A program made the position numbers and the translations under genes. From positions 94,666-133,510 of IMG/VR virus record IMGVR_UViG_3300031712_000052: 38,845 nucleotides of DNA; one strand, 5' to 3'. Within the stretch, counting starts at the first letter, position 1. Each line of letters begins with the position of its first letter. Under the pieces are notes generated by a model that did no database searches, was not told the DNA's origin, and was given only the letters and a program-made list of their open reading frames with translations. The stretch comes from a virus. Positions 17,092-24,876 of this stretch are shown in pieces.

Positions 17092-17586
17092 ATGAAAACA
17101 CTACGAATCACATTGATGGTCTCATCTCTGGTGGGGTTGTTCATATGCATTCTAGGAATGACTGGCTGTCCTCAGCCGCCAGTTCCTACACCAGTTCCAG
17201 GACCCACACCAGCCTACGATGCTGCTCCTGCACCAGTGGCAGACGCGGCTTCTGACGTGTCAGAAGCCGATGTAGTACCGCCTTTACTGGATGCTTTTAT
17301 TCTTGCAACGGCAGATTGTGGTATGGCAAGTGTGAAGAATTCTCTATCTACATCCAGGCCGCCAGTAGAGACATGTCTCATACTGCCCGCTCTTGATGTT
17401 GCTAGACAGTGTTTACTGAAGATGATGCCTACCTGGTCTCTAGATGCGATAGTGTGCTCCGTAAGATCTGTAGGCATGTCAGCATTCAAAGCCCAGGCAG
17501 CTGGATTAGCTACAACATCTCTGCTGTTGGAAGCCTCCATGTCCAGAATGTTCATCGTGGCAGAGAAGTTCTCCATCAGAAACTGA
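17092..17586 (+). CDS. lipoprotein (164 aa)
   Basis: The N terminus is a signal peptide (MKTLRITLMVSSLVGLFICILGMTGC) with a lipobox ending at C26. A proline- and alanine-rich linker follows (VPTPVPGPTP, DAAPAPVADAA), then a domain with four or more cysteines in residues 75-145. It starts two bases after the holin-like stop. Placement suggests a spanin-like or surface-exclusion lipoprotein; neither is shown by sequence. Confidence 0.75.
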   Translation: MKTLRITLMVSSLVGLFICILGMTGCPQPPVPTPVPGPTPAYDAAPAPVADAASDVSEADVVPPLLDAFILATADCGMASVKNSLSTSRPPVETCLILPALDVARQCLLKMMPTWSLDAIVCSVRSVGMSAFKAQAAGLATTSLLLEASMSRMFIVAEKFSIRN

Positions 17587-17593
17587 GGAATTT

Positions 17594-18400
17594 ATGGAAA
17601 CTCCTATGATCTCCAGATGTCTTGGTAAGAAGCCGTATGTCAAGGACTCAAAGGATAGAGCACTAAAGGATTACCTAGACAAACGCATTCTGGCAAATCA
17701 GGTACCGGCTGCCTTGAATATGGCTACCTGCTTCGCAGCTCCTGATGGTAGCCAGCCTGCCTGGGACTCAGATCCTTTGGGCAATGATAGGGCTGGAGAT
17801 TGTGTATTCGCAGGCCCTGGCCATATGACGACCCTAGTAGGAGCCCTTACTGGTAAACAGTCAGTGGTAACGGCTAACATGGTTCTGTCTATCTATTCGA
17901 AGCTCACTGGGTATGATCCAGTGAGCGGAAACAATGATGATGGGTATGTCCTCAGAGATATGTTGAACTATTGGAAGGGCACTGGACTGTACGGCCACAA
18001 GATACTGTGCTTTGCGTCCGTGAACTACAAAGATCCTGACGAAGTGGCTATTGCCCAGTGGCTGGGGTGTGGAGTACTAGGAGGTTTTCGACTACCACTT
18101 GCTTCACAGAACCAGACGGATGCCCAGGGTAAGCAACTGTGGCATGTACCCAAGGGTGGGTGGCCATCGGGACAGGGTCCCGGTTCTTGGGGTGGGCACT
18201 GCATTTTTATCCCAGGAACATCTCCTGGTATGGATGAGGGGAACTCCTGGGGTGATTCTACTCACTGGACGGCTGATTGGAGAAATCAGTGCTGTGATGA
18301 GATGTGGCTGGTGATTATGGATGATTGGGCAGTGCTAAACGGCAGGTCTCCAGTAGGATTCTCGCTACAAGATCTGCTCAATGATGTGGCCTCTAGATAA
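17594..18400 (+). CDS. papain-like cysteine peptidase-fold protein (268 aa)
   Basis: The order Cys-His-Asn typical of papain is present: LGNDRAGDC with C70, GGHC with H202 and GNSWG with N217 followed by Trp219. The C-terminal part (DWAVLNGRSPVGFSLQDLLND) is shared with the next gene. No signal peptide is visible. The role is unknown; a peptidase or transpeptidase on cell wall or virion proteins is inferred. GAGG lies seven bases before ATG. It is the first of two tandem paralogues. Confidence 0.7.
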   Translation: METPMISRCLGKKPYVKDSKDRALKDYLDKRILANQVPAALNMATCFAAPDGSQPAWDSDPLGNDRAGDCVFAGPGHMTTLVGALTGKQSVVTANMVLSIYSKLTGYDPVSGNNDDGYVLRDMLNYWKGTGLYGHKILCFASVNYKDPDEVAIAQWLGCGVLGGFRLPLASQNQTDAQGKQLWHVPKGGWPSGQGPGSWGGHCIFIPGTSPGMDEGNSWGDSTHWTADWRNQCCDEMWLVIMDDWAVLNGRSPVGFSLQDLLNDVASR

Positions 18401-18411
18401 GGATGGATCAA

Positions 18412-19356
18412 ATGAAAATTCTGAAACAAGTCTACGCACCTAGCCTGAAGAAAAACGTCGTATTCGGTCGTAAGCGTCCTGTCGCCATTGGACCACACTT
18501 GAGAGCCTCCAAATACCTGGCAGCCAATCTACCCGCTCCTCCAGCTACTTGTAGCTACACCTCGGCAGCTGCACAAGCACTAGCCCAGATGTACGGAAAT
18601 GACAGCCTCGGGGATTGTGTCATAGCTGGTGGCTACCACATCGTGGGCGTAGAAACAGGCAATGCAGGCAAGGCTTTCATTGCTACACAAAAGCAGATCA
18701 TAACAGACTATAGTGCTATAGGTGGATATGTTCCAAGTGATCCAAGTACGGATCAAGGTTGTGATGAGCCCACAGCCCTCAATTACTGGCAGAACCACGG
18801 TTTCGCGAATGGTACCAAGATACTGGGGTGGTTGTCAGTAGATCCCTCTAATCTCACCCAGGTACAGCAGGTATTGTGGCTGTTCGAGAACGTCATGTTT
18901 GGTGTTGAGATGCCGGATGCATGGGTTAACCCATTCCCCAGTGCATCCGGATTCACCTGGGGTGTGTCTGGAGCTCCAGACCCAGAGAACGGTCACTGTT
19001 TTGTGGGTGCCGGTTACAACAGTGCGGGTGTTCAGATTGATACCTGGGCCATGATGGGTACTGTTACCTGGGCAGCTCTACAGAAGTACTGTGCTGCTTC
19101 TGCTTATGGTGAGTTGTATGTCATGATCACGCCAGACCAACTGGCAAAGGGGCAGACTAAGGCTCCTAATGGTTTCGCTTGGGCAGACCTGATCAACGAC
19201 TTTAACACTCTGGGTGGACACGTACCAGTACCACCAGCTCCCACACCTCCAGCACCCACTCCAACTCCGCCAGCTCCTACACCTCCTGTGCAAGCTACAA
19301 GAACCATTGTGATCACAGGTGCGACCAAGGTGACTATTGACGGAAAAGTAGTCTGA
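18412..19356 (+). CDS. papain-like paralogue with proline-rich tail (314 aa)
   Basis: It shares SLGDC (C69), GHCF (H195) and a later D-T-W segment (D210) with the preceding protein; Asp replaces Asn in the third position. Residues ~270-295 are a threonine/proline-rich linker (PPAPTPPAPTPTPPAPTPP), followed by a short end ATRTIVITGATKVTIDGKVV. I chose ATG at 18412 because AAGGA lies just before it; ATG at 18403 overlaps that site. The linker suggests display on a surface or on the virion. Confidence 0.7.
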   Translation: MKILKQVYAPSLKKNVVFGRKRPVAIGPHLRASKYLAANLPAPPATCSYTSAAAQALAQMYGNDSLGDCVIAGGYHIVGVETGNAGKAFIATQKQIITDYSAIGGYVPSDPSTDQGCDEPTALNYWQNHGFANGTKILGWLSVDPSNLTQVQQVLWLFENVMFGVEMPDAWVNPFPSASGFTWGVSGAPDPENGHCFVGAGYNSAGVQIDTWAMMGTVTWAALQKYCAASAYGELYVMITPDQLAKGQTKAPNGFAWADLINDFNTLGGHVPVPPAPTPPAPTPTPPAPTPPVQATRTIVITGATKVTIDGKVV

Positions 19357-19925
19357 TGAGGCACTACTTCTGGCTGTTGGTTGTCCTAGTATCGGCCTGC
19401 TCTACCACCAAGTACACACATGGCATTCCAAACCTGGTTCAGGTCCGCTCTGATGTGTGGAGGTCTGGGCAACCAACAACACTGGAGCAGTGGAAGTATC
19501 TGCACGATGAGCTAGGTATCAGGAACTCAGTAAAACTGGACTTTGACAGTGAGGGCACAGACGATTCTGCCAGACTGTTCGGAGTAGAGGTTTACCCGAT
19601 CAGCATTGAGCCTAGAACCGATGCTGACGCTCTAATACCCGCAGTGGTGGATGTTATAGAGAGGCCAGAACAAGATCGAATAGCAGAGCTCAAGAGGGTC
19701 GTAGGTAAGATAAAGAGTGCAAATGGATCTAGTGGTGCGTGGTTAGTACACTGCAAGAATGGCCACGATAGAACGGGCATGGCCATTGGTTTCATACGAG
19801 TGCTAGTGGATGGGTGGACTAAAAAAATGGCGTATGATGAGATGTTGGCAAGGGGTTTTCACCCAGAGTTAATAGGGCTTGTGCGGGAATGGCATGCTTT
19901 TGAGGTCACTGAAGATGGAAAGTGA
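19356..19925 (+). CDS. lipoprotein dual-specificity phosphatase (189 aa)
   Basis: The signal sequence MRHYFWLLVVLVSAC places a lipidated cysteine at C15. The signature HCKNGHDRTG gives C133 and R139 of the CX5R loop of the protein tyrosine/dual-specificity phosphatase superfamily. Residues 29-45 (QVRSDVWRSGQPT) match the N-terminal region of DSP-like phosphatases. The start overlaps the stop codon of the papain-like gene by one base. The target may be a phosphoprotein or phosphoinositide-like compound at the membrane; not known. Confidence 0.88.
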   Translation: MRHYFWLLVVLVSACSTTKYTHGIPNLVQVRSDVWRSGQPTTLEQWKYLHDELGIRNSVKLDFDSEGTDDSARLFGVEVYPISIEPRTDADALIPAVVDVIERPEQDRIAELKRVVGKIKSANGSSGAWLVHCKNGHDRTGMAIGFIRVLVDGWTKKMAYDEMLARGFHPELIGLVREWHAFEVTEDGK

Positions 19926-20229
19926 ACTAAGAAACGTGTCCATAGAAGGACCCGACCTTTGGAGGGTCGGGTTCTCCTACGGAGCATTGTTTGCTATCAG
20001 GTATCTCAGTGGCCTAGTAGAGATTTGTGACACCTATTGTGATCATACGGGTGTCTACTTCACCTTGAGGAATCTAGACAAGACAAACACACTGTTTCAC
20101 ACAGGTGTTCTCAGGGGCACCAAGATAGACAGTGCGAAGTTGACCCAGCAGCCAATCCTTGTGGAGTTACCGAGTTCCACGAGCCCCACGAGTCTGCCAG
20201 TCTGTGACGGACACTATATCTTCCAGTAG
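19915..20229 (+). CDS. hypothetical protein overlapping two neighbours (104 aa)
   Basis: MESELRNVSIEGPDLWRVGFSYGALFAIRYLSGLVEICDTYCDHTGVYFTLRNLDKTN. It starts within the last codons of the phosphatase and its last 63 bases lie antisense to the end of the parB gene. A strong hairpin (CCCGACC/GGTCGGG, about 19953-19971) is inside its first codons. Not recognised. A terminator for the upstream operon inside a non-gene is the alternative. Confidence 0.5.
   Translation: MESELRNVSIEGPDLWRVGFSYGALFAIRYLSGLVEICDTYCDHTGVYFTLRNLDKTNTLFHTGVLRGTKIDSAKLTQQPILVELPSSTSPTSLPVCDGHYIFQ
19953..19971 (+). terminator. GC-rich hairpin after the phosphatase
   Basis: CCCGACC and GGTCGGG around a short loop, then TTCTCC, 28 bases after the phosphatase stop. 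The T-run is poor. It lies in the 104-residue frame, so either reading weakens the other. Confidence 0.4.
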
Positions 20230-21066
20230 CCTAGCCAGATTGGTCTGACAGGTATTGATGGCGTTGCCATCTAAGTCACGTAGTGCCAGCACTACCTCAT
20301 CAGTCAGATTCTTTCGCAGGTCGTCTGACAGTGTGGCCAGTTCATGAGATCTAACTACCACCATGTCAAACATGCGTACGGCAGCTTTAGTGTGTTTGGG
20401 GTCACCATCTTCACTAGGGGCAGCATCTTCTGTTAGTTTGCGCCTACTGGTTTGTCTTTCTGTCTCTGCGATCATCTTTGGCAGTTCTTTGCTCTGCTCT
20501 TCTTTGTCCATAGCTGACAGGACAGTTGCCTGCCTCTTAGTGATGTCTCCATCTTCGTAAGCTGCGCGAGCCTCCTTGATCAGGTTCTTTACAGCCAAGG
20601 CACGATCTACCGTAGACCGACTGACCTTGGCGTCCTTGGCCACCTCTGCTACGACCTCACTAGTGTGTACTGGCTTGTCCTTTGGTCCTTCTAGCTCCAT
20701 CTTCTTTTTCTTCAGCTCTACAAGCCTTCTGAGGGCCGCATCTTGTTCGGCAGAAGTCATGTCCTCTCTTTGCATATTTTCGTAGATGGACACTTCAGCT
20801 GCCTCGATATCCCCCAGATCTTTCACGAGGCATGGTACTGTCTTCAGCTTGAACTTCCTGGCGGCTAAGAATCTACGTTCACCAGCGATATACTCGAAGC
20901 CCTTTCCTTTGGGGCTTTTGACTACTGTGATCGGATGAATCATCCCCACCTCTTGGATGCTTCTTCCTAGATCTTCTATGCGCTCTTGATCTATCTCCCT
21001 CTTCCAGTGGTGCTTGCTCTCTCGAATTTCACCTGTCGGTATCTCCTTGAGCTTCATCTTCGGCAT
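20167..21066 (-). CDS. parB: ParB-family protein (299 aa)
   Basis: The N-terminal ParB/Srx domain carries the CTP-binding box GERRFLAAR (residues 62-70) and the second motif ENMQRED (96-102). A helix-turn-helix region follows at about 137-165 (EVVAEVAKDAKVSRSTVDRALAV), and a charged tail ends the protein. In the family it binds parS sites and slides on DNA. Phage copies serve in plasmid-like partition or regulation. No parA is present in this window. AAGGAGCC precedes ATG on the minus strand. Confidence 0.9.
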   Translation of the reverse strand: MPKMKLKEIPTGEIRESKHHWKREIDQERIEDLGRSIQEVGMIHPITVVKSPKGKGFEYIAGERRFLAARKFKLKTVPCLVKDLGDIEAAEVSIYENMQREDMTSAEQDAALRRLVELKKKKMELEGPKDKPVHTSEVVAEVAKDAKVSRSTVDRALAVKNLIKEARAAYEDGDITKRQATVLSAMDKEEQSKELPKMIAETERQTSRRKLTEDAAPSEDGDPKHTKAAVRMFDMVVVRSHELATLSDDLRKNLTDEVVLALRDLDGNAINTCQTNLARLLEDIVSVTDWQTRGARGTR

Positions 21067-21124
21067 TTCGGGCTCCTTGTATCGGTTTGGGGTTTGTTGT
21101 ATCTTACACGTGTTGGCAGAACAT

Positions 21125-21148
21125 CCTAGGGTTGTCCTAGGGCGAAGT
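21125..21148. promoter_or_regulatory. repeated CCTAGG palindromes between parB and a plus-strand gene
   Basis: Two CCTAGG hexamers, each self-complementary, lie nine or so bases apart in the divergent gap (ATCCTAGGGTTGTCCTAGGG). They can pair with each other or serve as a dimeric binding site. No clear promoter boxes could be assigned. Confidence 0.35.
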
Positions 21149-21167
21149 CCAACCGGAGGAACAAATC

Positions 21168-21923
21168 ATGTACAGAAATCAGATTGAGCTAGAGGTACGT
21201 GTTCATGGTAACCCAGCTCGAGAGTACGTAGATCGTGAGGGTACGACGTGGGTGGAGGGACGGGAGGGTAGTGAGTACATCCTACGTGTGGTCAATCAGA
21301 CCTACGGTAGGGTTCTGGTAGTTACTAGTGTGGATGGGTTGTCTGTGATGGATGGGAAGGCAGCTAGCCTGAGCTCAGATCAAGGCTACATCCTTGGGGC
21401 TAGGGATAGCATGGCTATCCCTGGCTGGAGACTAGATAACGATAGCGTGGCAAAGTTCAAATTCGGAAAAGCTGGTAGTAGCTACGCTTCTGTTTCTGGA
21501 CACCCTATGGACATCGGCGTGATCGGATGTGCTGTGTTCCTGGAGCAGTATGTGCCACCTCGTAACTACGAACCCTTCACCAAGAAGTACATGCATGACC
21601 CAGGTCAAGTGATATGTCGCATGGGTCCCACATTTGGTGCAGCTTGCTTCAACATGTCAGCAGAGTCCGTTTCTATGGCTGCGGATTGTGCAGCACCCTC
21701 GCTAGGAACAGCGTTTGGTGAGAAAACCGGGCATAGGGTCACCGAGACCACCTTCACGCGCCAGGAGCCAGCTCACGAGGTTCTGAGCGTACGCTATGGC
21801 ACCAGGGAGGAGCTGATACGGCATGGGATAGACCTGAATCAAAGGCCAGTGGTAGGCAGGGCACCCAATCCATTCCCGGCTGATAGGGGGTGTGTACCAC
21901 CTTCAGGCTGGTCAGGGCGCTAA
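21168..21923 (+). CDS. conserved hypothetical protein (251 aa)
   Basis: It begins MYRNQIELEVRVHGNPAREYVDREGTTWVEGREGSEYILRVVNQTYGRVLVVTSVDGLSVMDG and continues with GYILGARDSMAIPGWRLDNDSVAKFKFGKAGSSYA. A beta-rich domain of this kind occurs in bacterial and phage proteins of unknown function. The second half is less regular. ACCGGAGGAACAAATC precedes ATG. It stands alone between two minus-strand units. Confidence 0.75.
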   Translation: MYRNQIELEVRVHGNPAREYVDREGTTWVEGREGSEYILRVVNQTYGRVLVVTSVDGLSVMDGKAASLSSDQGYILGARDSMAIPGWRLDNDSVAKFKFGKAGSSYASVSGHPMDIGVIGCAVFLEQYVPPRNYEPFTKKYMHDPGQVICRMGPTFGAACFNMSAESVSMAADCAAPSLGTAFGEKTGHRVTETTFTRQEPAHEVLSVRYGTREELIRHGIDLNQRPVVGRAPNPFPADRGCVPPSGWSGR

Positions 21924-21926
21924 TCC

Positions 21927-22139
21927 CTAGTGCGACGCTTCAGGGGCCTCTGCAGGTATGGGAGTCCTGTAGGGGCCCATGAGTGTCTCTCCATGATCTA
22001 GTCTGTAGGCCAACTCTTCAGCAGATACCTCTTTAACTCCTAGAGATTGCATGTCTGGGTGATACTTACACGCTGGGCATCTTCCAGTGTTATCCAGGAA
22101 TGCTTTGCAGCTGTCATCGTGGTACATCAGTTTTGGCAT
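21927..22139 (-). CDS. small protein with a CxxC (70 aa)
   Basis: MPKLMYHDDSCKAFLDNTGRCPACKYHPDMQSLGVKEVSAEELAYRLDHGETLMGPYRTP. Cys and His residues near 11, 21, 24 and 27 could bind one zinc. AAAGGAAACCAA precedes ATG. It overlaps the end of the upstream minus-strand gene by 26 bases. Not recognised. Confidence 0.65.
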   Translation of the reverse strand: MPKLMYHDDSCKAFLDNTGRCPACKYHPDMQSLGVKEVSAEELAYRLDHGETLMGPYRTPIPAEAPEASH

Positions 22140-22608
22140 TTGGTTTCCTTTTGATCGAGTTTGAGGCTCTGAATACTGGGCAACCTAGTGGCATATTGGC
22201 TGTAATCTCCACAGACATTGCCATGATCTGTCTGAAGTAGCCATCCATCCATGCGTTCTCATCTTCCCCTTCTTCCAGGGGTTTTACCAGTATGTCAGCA
22301 GCGGAGCTGGAGCAGCTGAACCCATAGGGATCACAGTTCCAGCGCAGGCTATTTACTATCCATCCCTTTTTCTTTGCTAGCTCTTGCCAGTTGTCTCGAA
22401 CATTGGAGTAATCTACCAGTTCCGTCATGGTAATGATCGAGGCCATAGTGCACCATAGCGCTACGCAGTATTCATAGCCTTCGAACTCTAGAATTCCGAC
22501 CTTGTTTGGTAGTGGGCCATGGCATGGGTGTAGCCAGTCTAGAATTTCTCGGCCGGTCCATTGGCCAGGTTCTCGCATTAACAGATCGCGTAAGTAGGCA
22601 GCAGGCAT
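22114..22608 (-). CDS. hypothetical protein (164 aa)
   Basis: It starts MPAAYLRDLLMREPGQWTGREILDWLHPCHGPLPNKVGILEFEGYEYCVALWCTMASIITMTEL. Start chosen at ATG 22608 because GAAGGAG lies six bases upstream; the frame stays open to a TTG at 22665. Soluble, mixed alpha/beta, not recognised. First gene of a two-gene minus-strand unit. Confidence 0.65.
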   Translation of the reverse strand: MPAAYLRDLLMREPGQWTGREILDWLHPCHGPLPNKVGILEFEGYEYCVALWCTMASIITMTELVDYSNVRDNWQELAKKKGWIVNSLRWNCDPYGFSCSSSAADILVKPLEEGEDENAWMDGYFRQIMAMSVEITANMPLGCPVFRASNSIKRKPNAKTDVPR

Positions 22609-22644
22609 TCGCACTCCTTCGTTAAGATCTAGAACTACTGGATA

Positions 22645-22652
22645 CTTATCAC
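22645..22652 (-). promoter_or_regulatory. GTGATAAG element upstream of the 22114-22608 gene
   Basis: Minus-strand GTGATAAG about 37 bases before the chosen start, a variant of the GTATAAG group. Its presence supports the downstream ATG as the true start. Confidence 0.4.
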
Positions 22653-22769
22653 ACTCTCTCTGCAATAATTGTAGTTGTGACGCAGCGTGATCAGATCAGA
22701 AAATATAGTGAAATCATTGGGATAAGTCCTACAGTCCTTCCGACTGTAATCTATTTTGAACAAATGCCC

Positions 22770-22825
22770 TTGACAAGATCGAACGGGGGTATATGTTCAC
22801 GGTTGGCTGAAGTACATGTTCGATC
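22770..22825 (+). promoter_or_regulatory. promoter and inverted repeat of the histone-like gene
   Basis: TTGACA (22770-22775) and TATGTT (22792-22797), 16 bases apart. An 8-bp inverted repeat GATCGAAC (22777-22784) / GTTCGATC (22818-22825) flanks the -10 and probable start point. Regulation by a dimeric protein, perhaps the gene product itself, is possible. Confidence 0.6.
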
Positions 22826-22847
22826 AACACAGACAATGGAGGCACGT

Positions 22848-23519
22848 ATGTTGTACCGTCAGGATCATGTTAGACTGCTCAAGGTTTTTGCTAAGGAGTT
22901 GCCGAAGCGGCCGAGTTTGAAGGTAGCCGATTTGACTAAGGCGTTCTCTGATATTCAGAAGCGCAAGCCAGATTGTGCTAGTTTGAGCCCTGATAGGGCC
23001 TGCAGGAATGCTCTTCGTAAGCCACGTGCTGAGGGGCACATTGAGATTGCGGAGCGTGGGGAGTACAGGCTTACGCAGAAGGGTGTTGCATTCTGCAAGA
23101 CTTTGGACAAGTTCGAGGCTGCTCCAGATCGAAAGGACGGAGAGCCACGCACCAAGAAGTCCAAGGGTAAGAAGGCTGCGAAGAAGGTGGCCAAGAAGGC
23201 AACTGCAAAAAAGGCAGTTGCGGAAAAGACAGTTGCAGAAAAGTCTGCATCAGTGACAAAGGCAGTCAAGAAGGCTGTGGCGCCCAAGAAGGAATCCAAG
23301 TCATCTGCCGAGAAGAAGGTAGAGGCATCAGAGCCCAAGAAGACGAACGGAAAGAAGTCTTCGCCAATCTTGCCGCCATCCAGGAAGGCTTCAAAGCCCA
23401 CTGCTGCAGAGCAGGCTGATGCTGCGGCTATTGCTGCAGAGGCAGCTTCAGAGGACCCAGATGAGGTGGGCGGTGACCCAGAACCGACAGAAGATCTTGC
23501 AGATCAACTGAGCCTCTAG
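22848..23519 (+). CDS. histone-H1-like DNA-binding protein (223 aa)
   Basis: Residues ~1-80 look like a small winged-helix-type domain (MLYRQDHVRLLKVFAKELPKRPSLKVADLTKAFSDIQ ... EIAERGEYRLTQKGVAFCKTLD). Residues ~95-180 are lysine/alanine-rich with repeats of the type KKAAKKVAKKATAKKAV, like the tails of H1, chlamydial Hc proteins and mycobacterial HupB. The end is acidic. GGAGG five bases before ATG at 22848 and the promoter at 22770 argue against the longer open frame from 22677. Likely role: coating or compacting phage DNA, or silencing. Confidence 0.82.
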   Translation: MLYRQDHVRLLKVFAKELPKRPSLKVADLTKAFSDIQKRKPDCASLSPDRACRNALRKPRAEGHIEIAERGEYRLTQKGVAFCKTLDKFEAAPDRKDGEPRTKKSKGKKAAKKVAKKATAKKAVAEKTVAEKSASVTKAVKKAVAPKKESKSSAEKKVEASEPKKTNGKKSSPILPPSRKASKPTAAEQADAAAIAAEAASEDPDEVGGDPEPTEDLADQLSL

Positions 23520-23542
23520 TTAGCAGAGTACGAGTTCACAGG

Positions 23543-23569
23543 AAGAGCCCCCTAGTTAGGGGGCTCTTT
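23543..23569 (+). terminator. intrinsic terminator after the histone-like gene
   Basis: AAGAGCCCCC and GGGGGCTCTT around TAGTTA, then TTCCATTT. A strong stem with a modest T-run. Confidence 0.85.
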
Positions 23570-23586
23570 CCATTTATGGAGGTTTC

Positions 23587-24108
23587 ATGTCTGATCATCC
23601 AGAAAAGCAAGACGTACTGGGAGAGTACAAAGCTGTACTTGCTCAGTGTTACGAACTACAAAAAGTGCTGGAGGATAAACTGATCGCATGTAACAATGCG
23701 GATATTTTTCCATCACCGCCACCATTGACCAGATTCAGACTGCCCGAGACTAGGGACAGCATCACACACAACGTAAACTTCAGGGTGGATGGTGAAGACT
23801 TAGCTGTGTACATACAGCCCAGTTTCTACAGTGATGGTGTGATGGGAGAGGTGTTTCTAAAGGCAGACAGGCAGGGATCTTTTGTGTCCGGCCTGACGGA
23901 TGCTATATCAATCATTCTCTCTGTAGCACTTCAGTATGGCGTCCCACTTACGCACATAGTGGAAAAGCTGAAGGGGTCTAGATCTGGAGAAGGCGTGTGT
24001 GCGTTGGGAACTCCTCCGATCAAACGCTGTAAGAGTGTAGTAGACTACTTGGCACAGTGGCTTGAACGTGCAGTTTCGCTAAAATCGTGTGATAAGAAAC
24101 AAGCATAG
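23587..24108 (+). CDS. TSCPD-domain protein, ribonucleotide reductase NrdJ-tail-like (173 aa)
   Basis: Residues ~90-165 (FVSGLTDAISIILSVALQYGVPLTHIVEKLKGSR ... IKRCKSVVDYLAQWLERA) match the region near the C terminus of B12-dependent ribonucleotide reductase known as TSCPD. The catalytic barrel is absent, so this is a stand-alone form. In phages such proteins occur near dNTP-synthesis genes; a role in regulating or completing a reductase is inferred. GGAGG is six bases before ATG. Thymidylate kinase lies 1.2 kb downstream. Confidence 0.8.
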   Translation: MSDHPEKQDVLGEYKAVLAQCYELQKVLEDKLIACNNADIFPSPPPLTRFRLPETRDSITHNVNFRVDGEDLAVYIQPSFYSDGVMGEVFLKADRQGSFVSGLTDAISIILSVALQYGVPLTHIVEKLKGSRSGEGVCALGTPPIKRCKSVVDYLAQWLERAVSLKSCDKKQA

Positions 24109-24113
24109 AGGTG

Positions 24114-24147
24114 TTGACCTAGACTAGGTTCTTGGTCAATGTATACT
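24114..24147 (+). promoter_or_regulatory. possible promoter with inverted repeat
   Basis: TATACT at 24142-24147 is a good -10 box about 25 bases before the coding start at 24172. Upstream, TTGACC (24114-24119) and GGTCAA (24134-24139) form an inverted repeat; TTGACC is 22 bases from the -10, too far for a classical -35, so activation or an operator is possible. Confidence 0.45.
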
Positions 24148-24171
24148 AACAGTCAGTTCTAGGAGATATTC

Positions 24172-24873
24172 ATGCAAGAAGAGTCGACCACTGTACTGGA
24201 CCAGGATCAGATGGAGCAGGTTAAGGCAAGGACTCTGTGGGAGTACACAACAAAAGAGGAGCGAGAAAAGATCAAGAACAGGATCATTGCTATTGCTCCT
24301 GTGGCGCGTTCTCCAAAGGCAAAGGATATCCTTCATAAGATCAGTCAGGAAGAAAAGGTTGAGGACCGTGAGGCTGCCTTACTGTGTACGCTGATAAAGA
24401 GAGTAGATGCTTGGGGCAGAAATAAGTTAGCTTTTGTAGCACGGAATGCTTCAGATGAGGCGGGTAGGTTGATAGCGAGTAAAGTAAAGCTGCTCAAGGA
24501 GGCAGAGACGGCGCACAATCGACTGGTAGAATCTGCCAAGGCTAGGGTCAAGAAGGCCATGTCCCAGCTGCAAGAACAACTCGATGAAGAGTTGGATAAG
24601 TTGTCTACTGATAGAGATGCTGCTGGAGACAAGATACGTATTGAGTTCCAACCCAAACTTGATCAACAAGAGGCCAGGTTGAAGGCGATCCGTATCTATG
24701 TGACTGATGCAGCAGGCAAGTTCACTTCGCGTATTCAAGGCATGCCTCTCTACGATCTAGAGAGGATTGCAGAGGGCAAGGTTGTGCGAGTCTTAGAAGA
24801 TTGTGATGGTGTGGAGCAAACTGTTGAGGTCATGTGCCCGGACATGATCCGTGAAACTGTAGAAGGGCCCTAG
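24172..24873 (+). CDS. coiled-coil protein (233 aa)
   Basis: Residues ~95-170 are a long charged helix (LIASKVKLLKEAETAHNRLVESAKARVKKAMSQLQEQLDEELDKLSTDRDAAGDKIRIEFQPKLDQQEARLK), predicted by eye as a coiled coil. No enzyme motif or membrane segment. AGGAGATATTC precedes ATG. Not recognised; a structural or DNA-associated role is open. Confidence 0.7.
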   Translation: MQEESTTVLDQDQMEQVKARTLWEYTTKEEREKIKNRIIAIAPVARSPKAKDILHKISQEEKVEDREAALLCTLIKRVDAWGRNKLAFVARNASDEAGRLIASKVKLLKEAETAHNRLVESAKARVKKAMSQLQEQLDEELDKLSTDRDAAGDKIRIEFQPKLDQQEARLKAIRIYVTDAAGKFTSRIQGMPLYDLERIAEGKVVRVLEDCDGVEQTVEVMCPDMIRETVEGP

Positions 24874-24876
24874 ATA

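Noticed and set aside
22677-22847. N-terminal extension of the histone-like gene
   Set aside because: A promoter and its inverted repeat lie inside it, and GGAGG precedes ATG 22848.
22955-23401. 148-codon minus-strand ORF rich in Phe and Ala
   Set aside because: It is the antisense shadow of the lysine/alanine repeats (AAG codons read as CTT/TTC).
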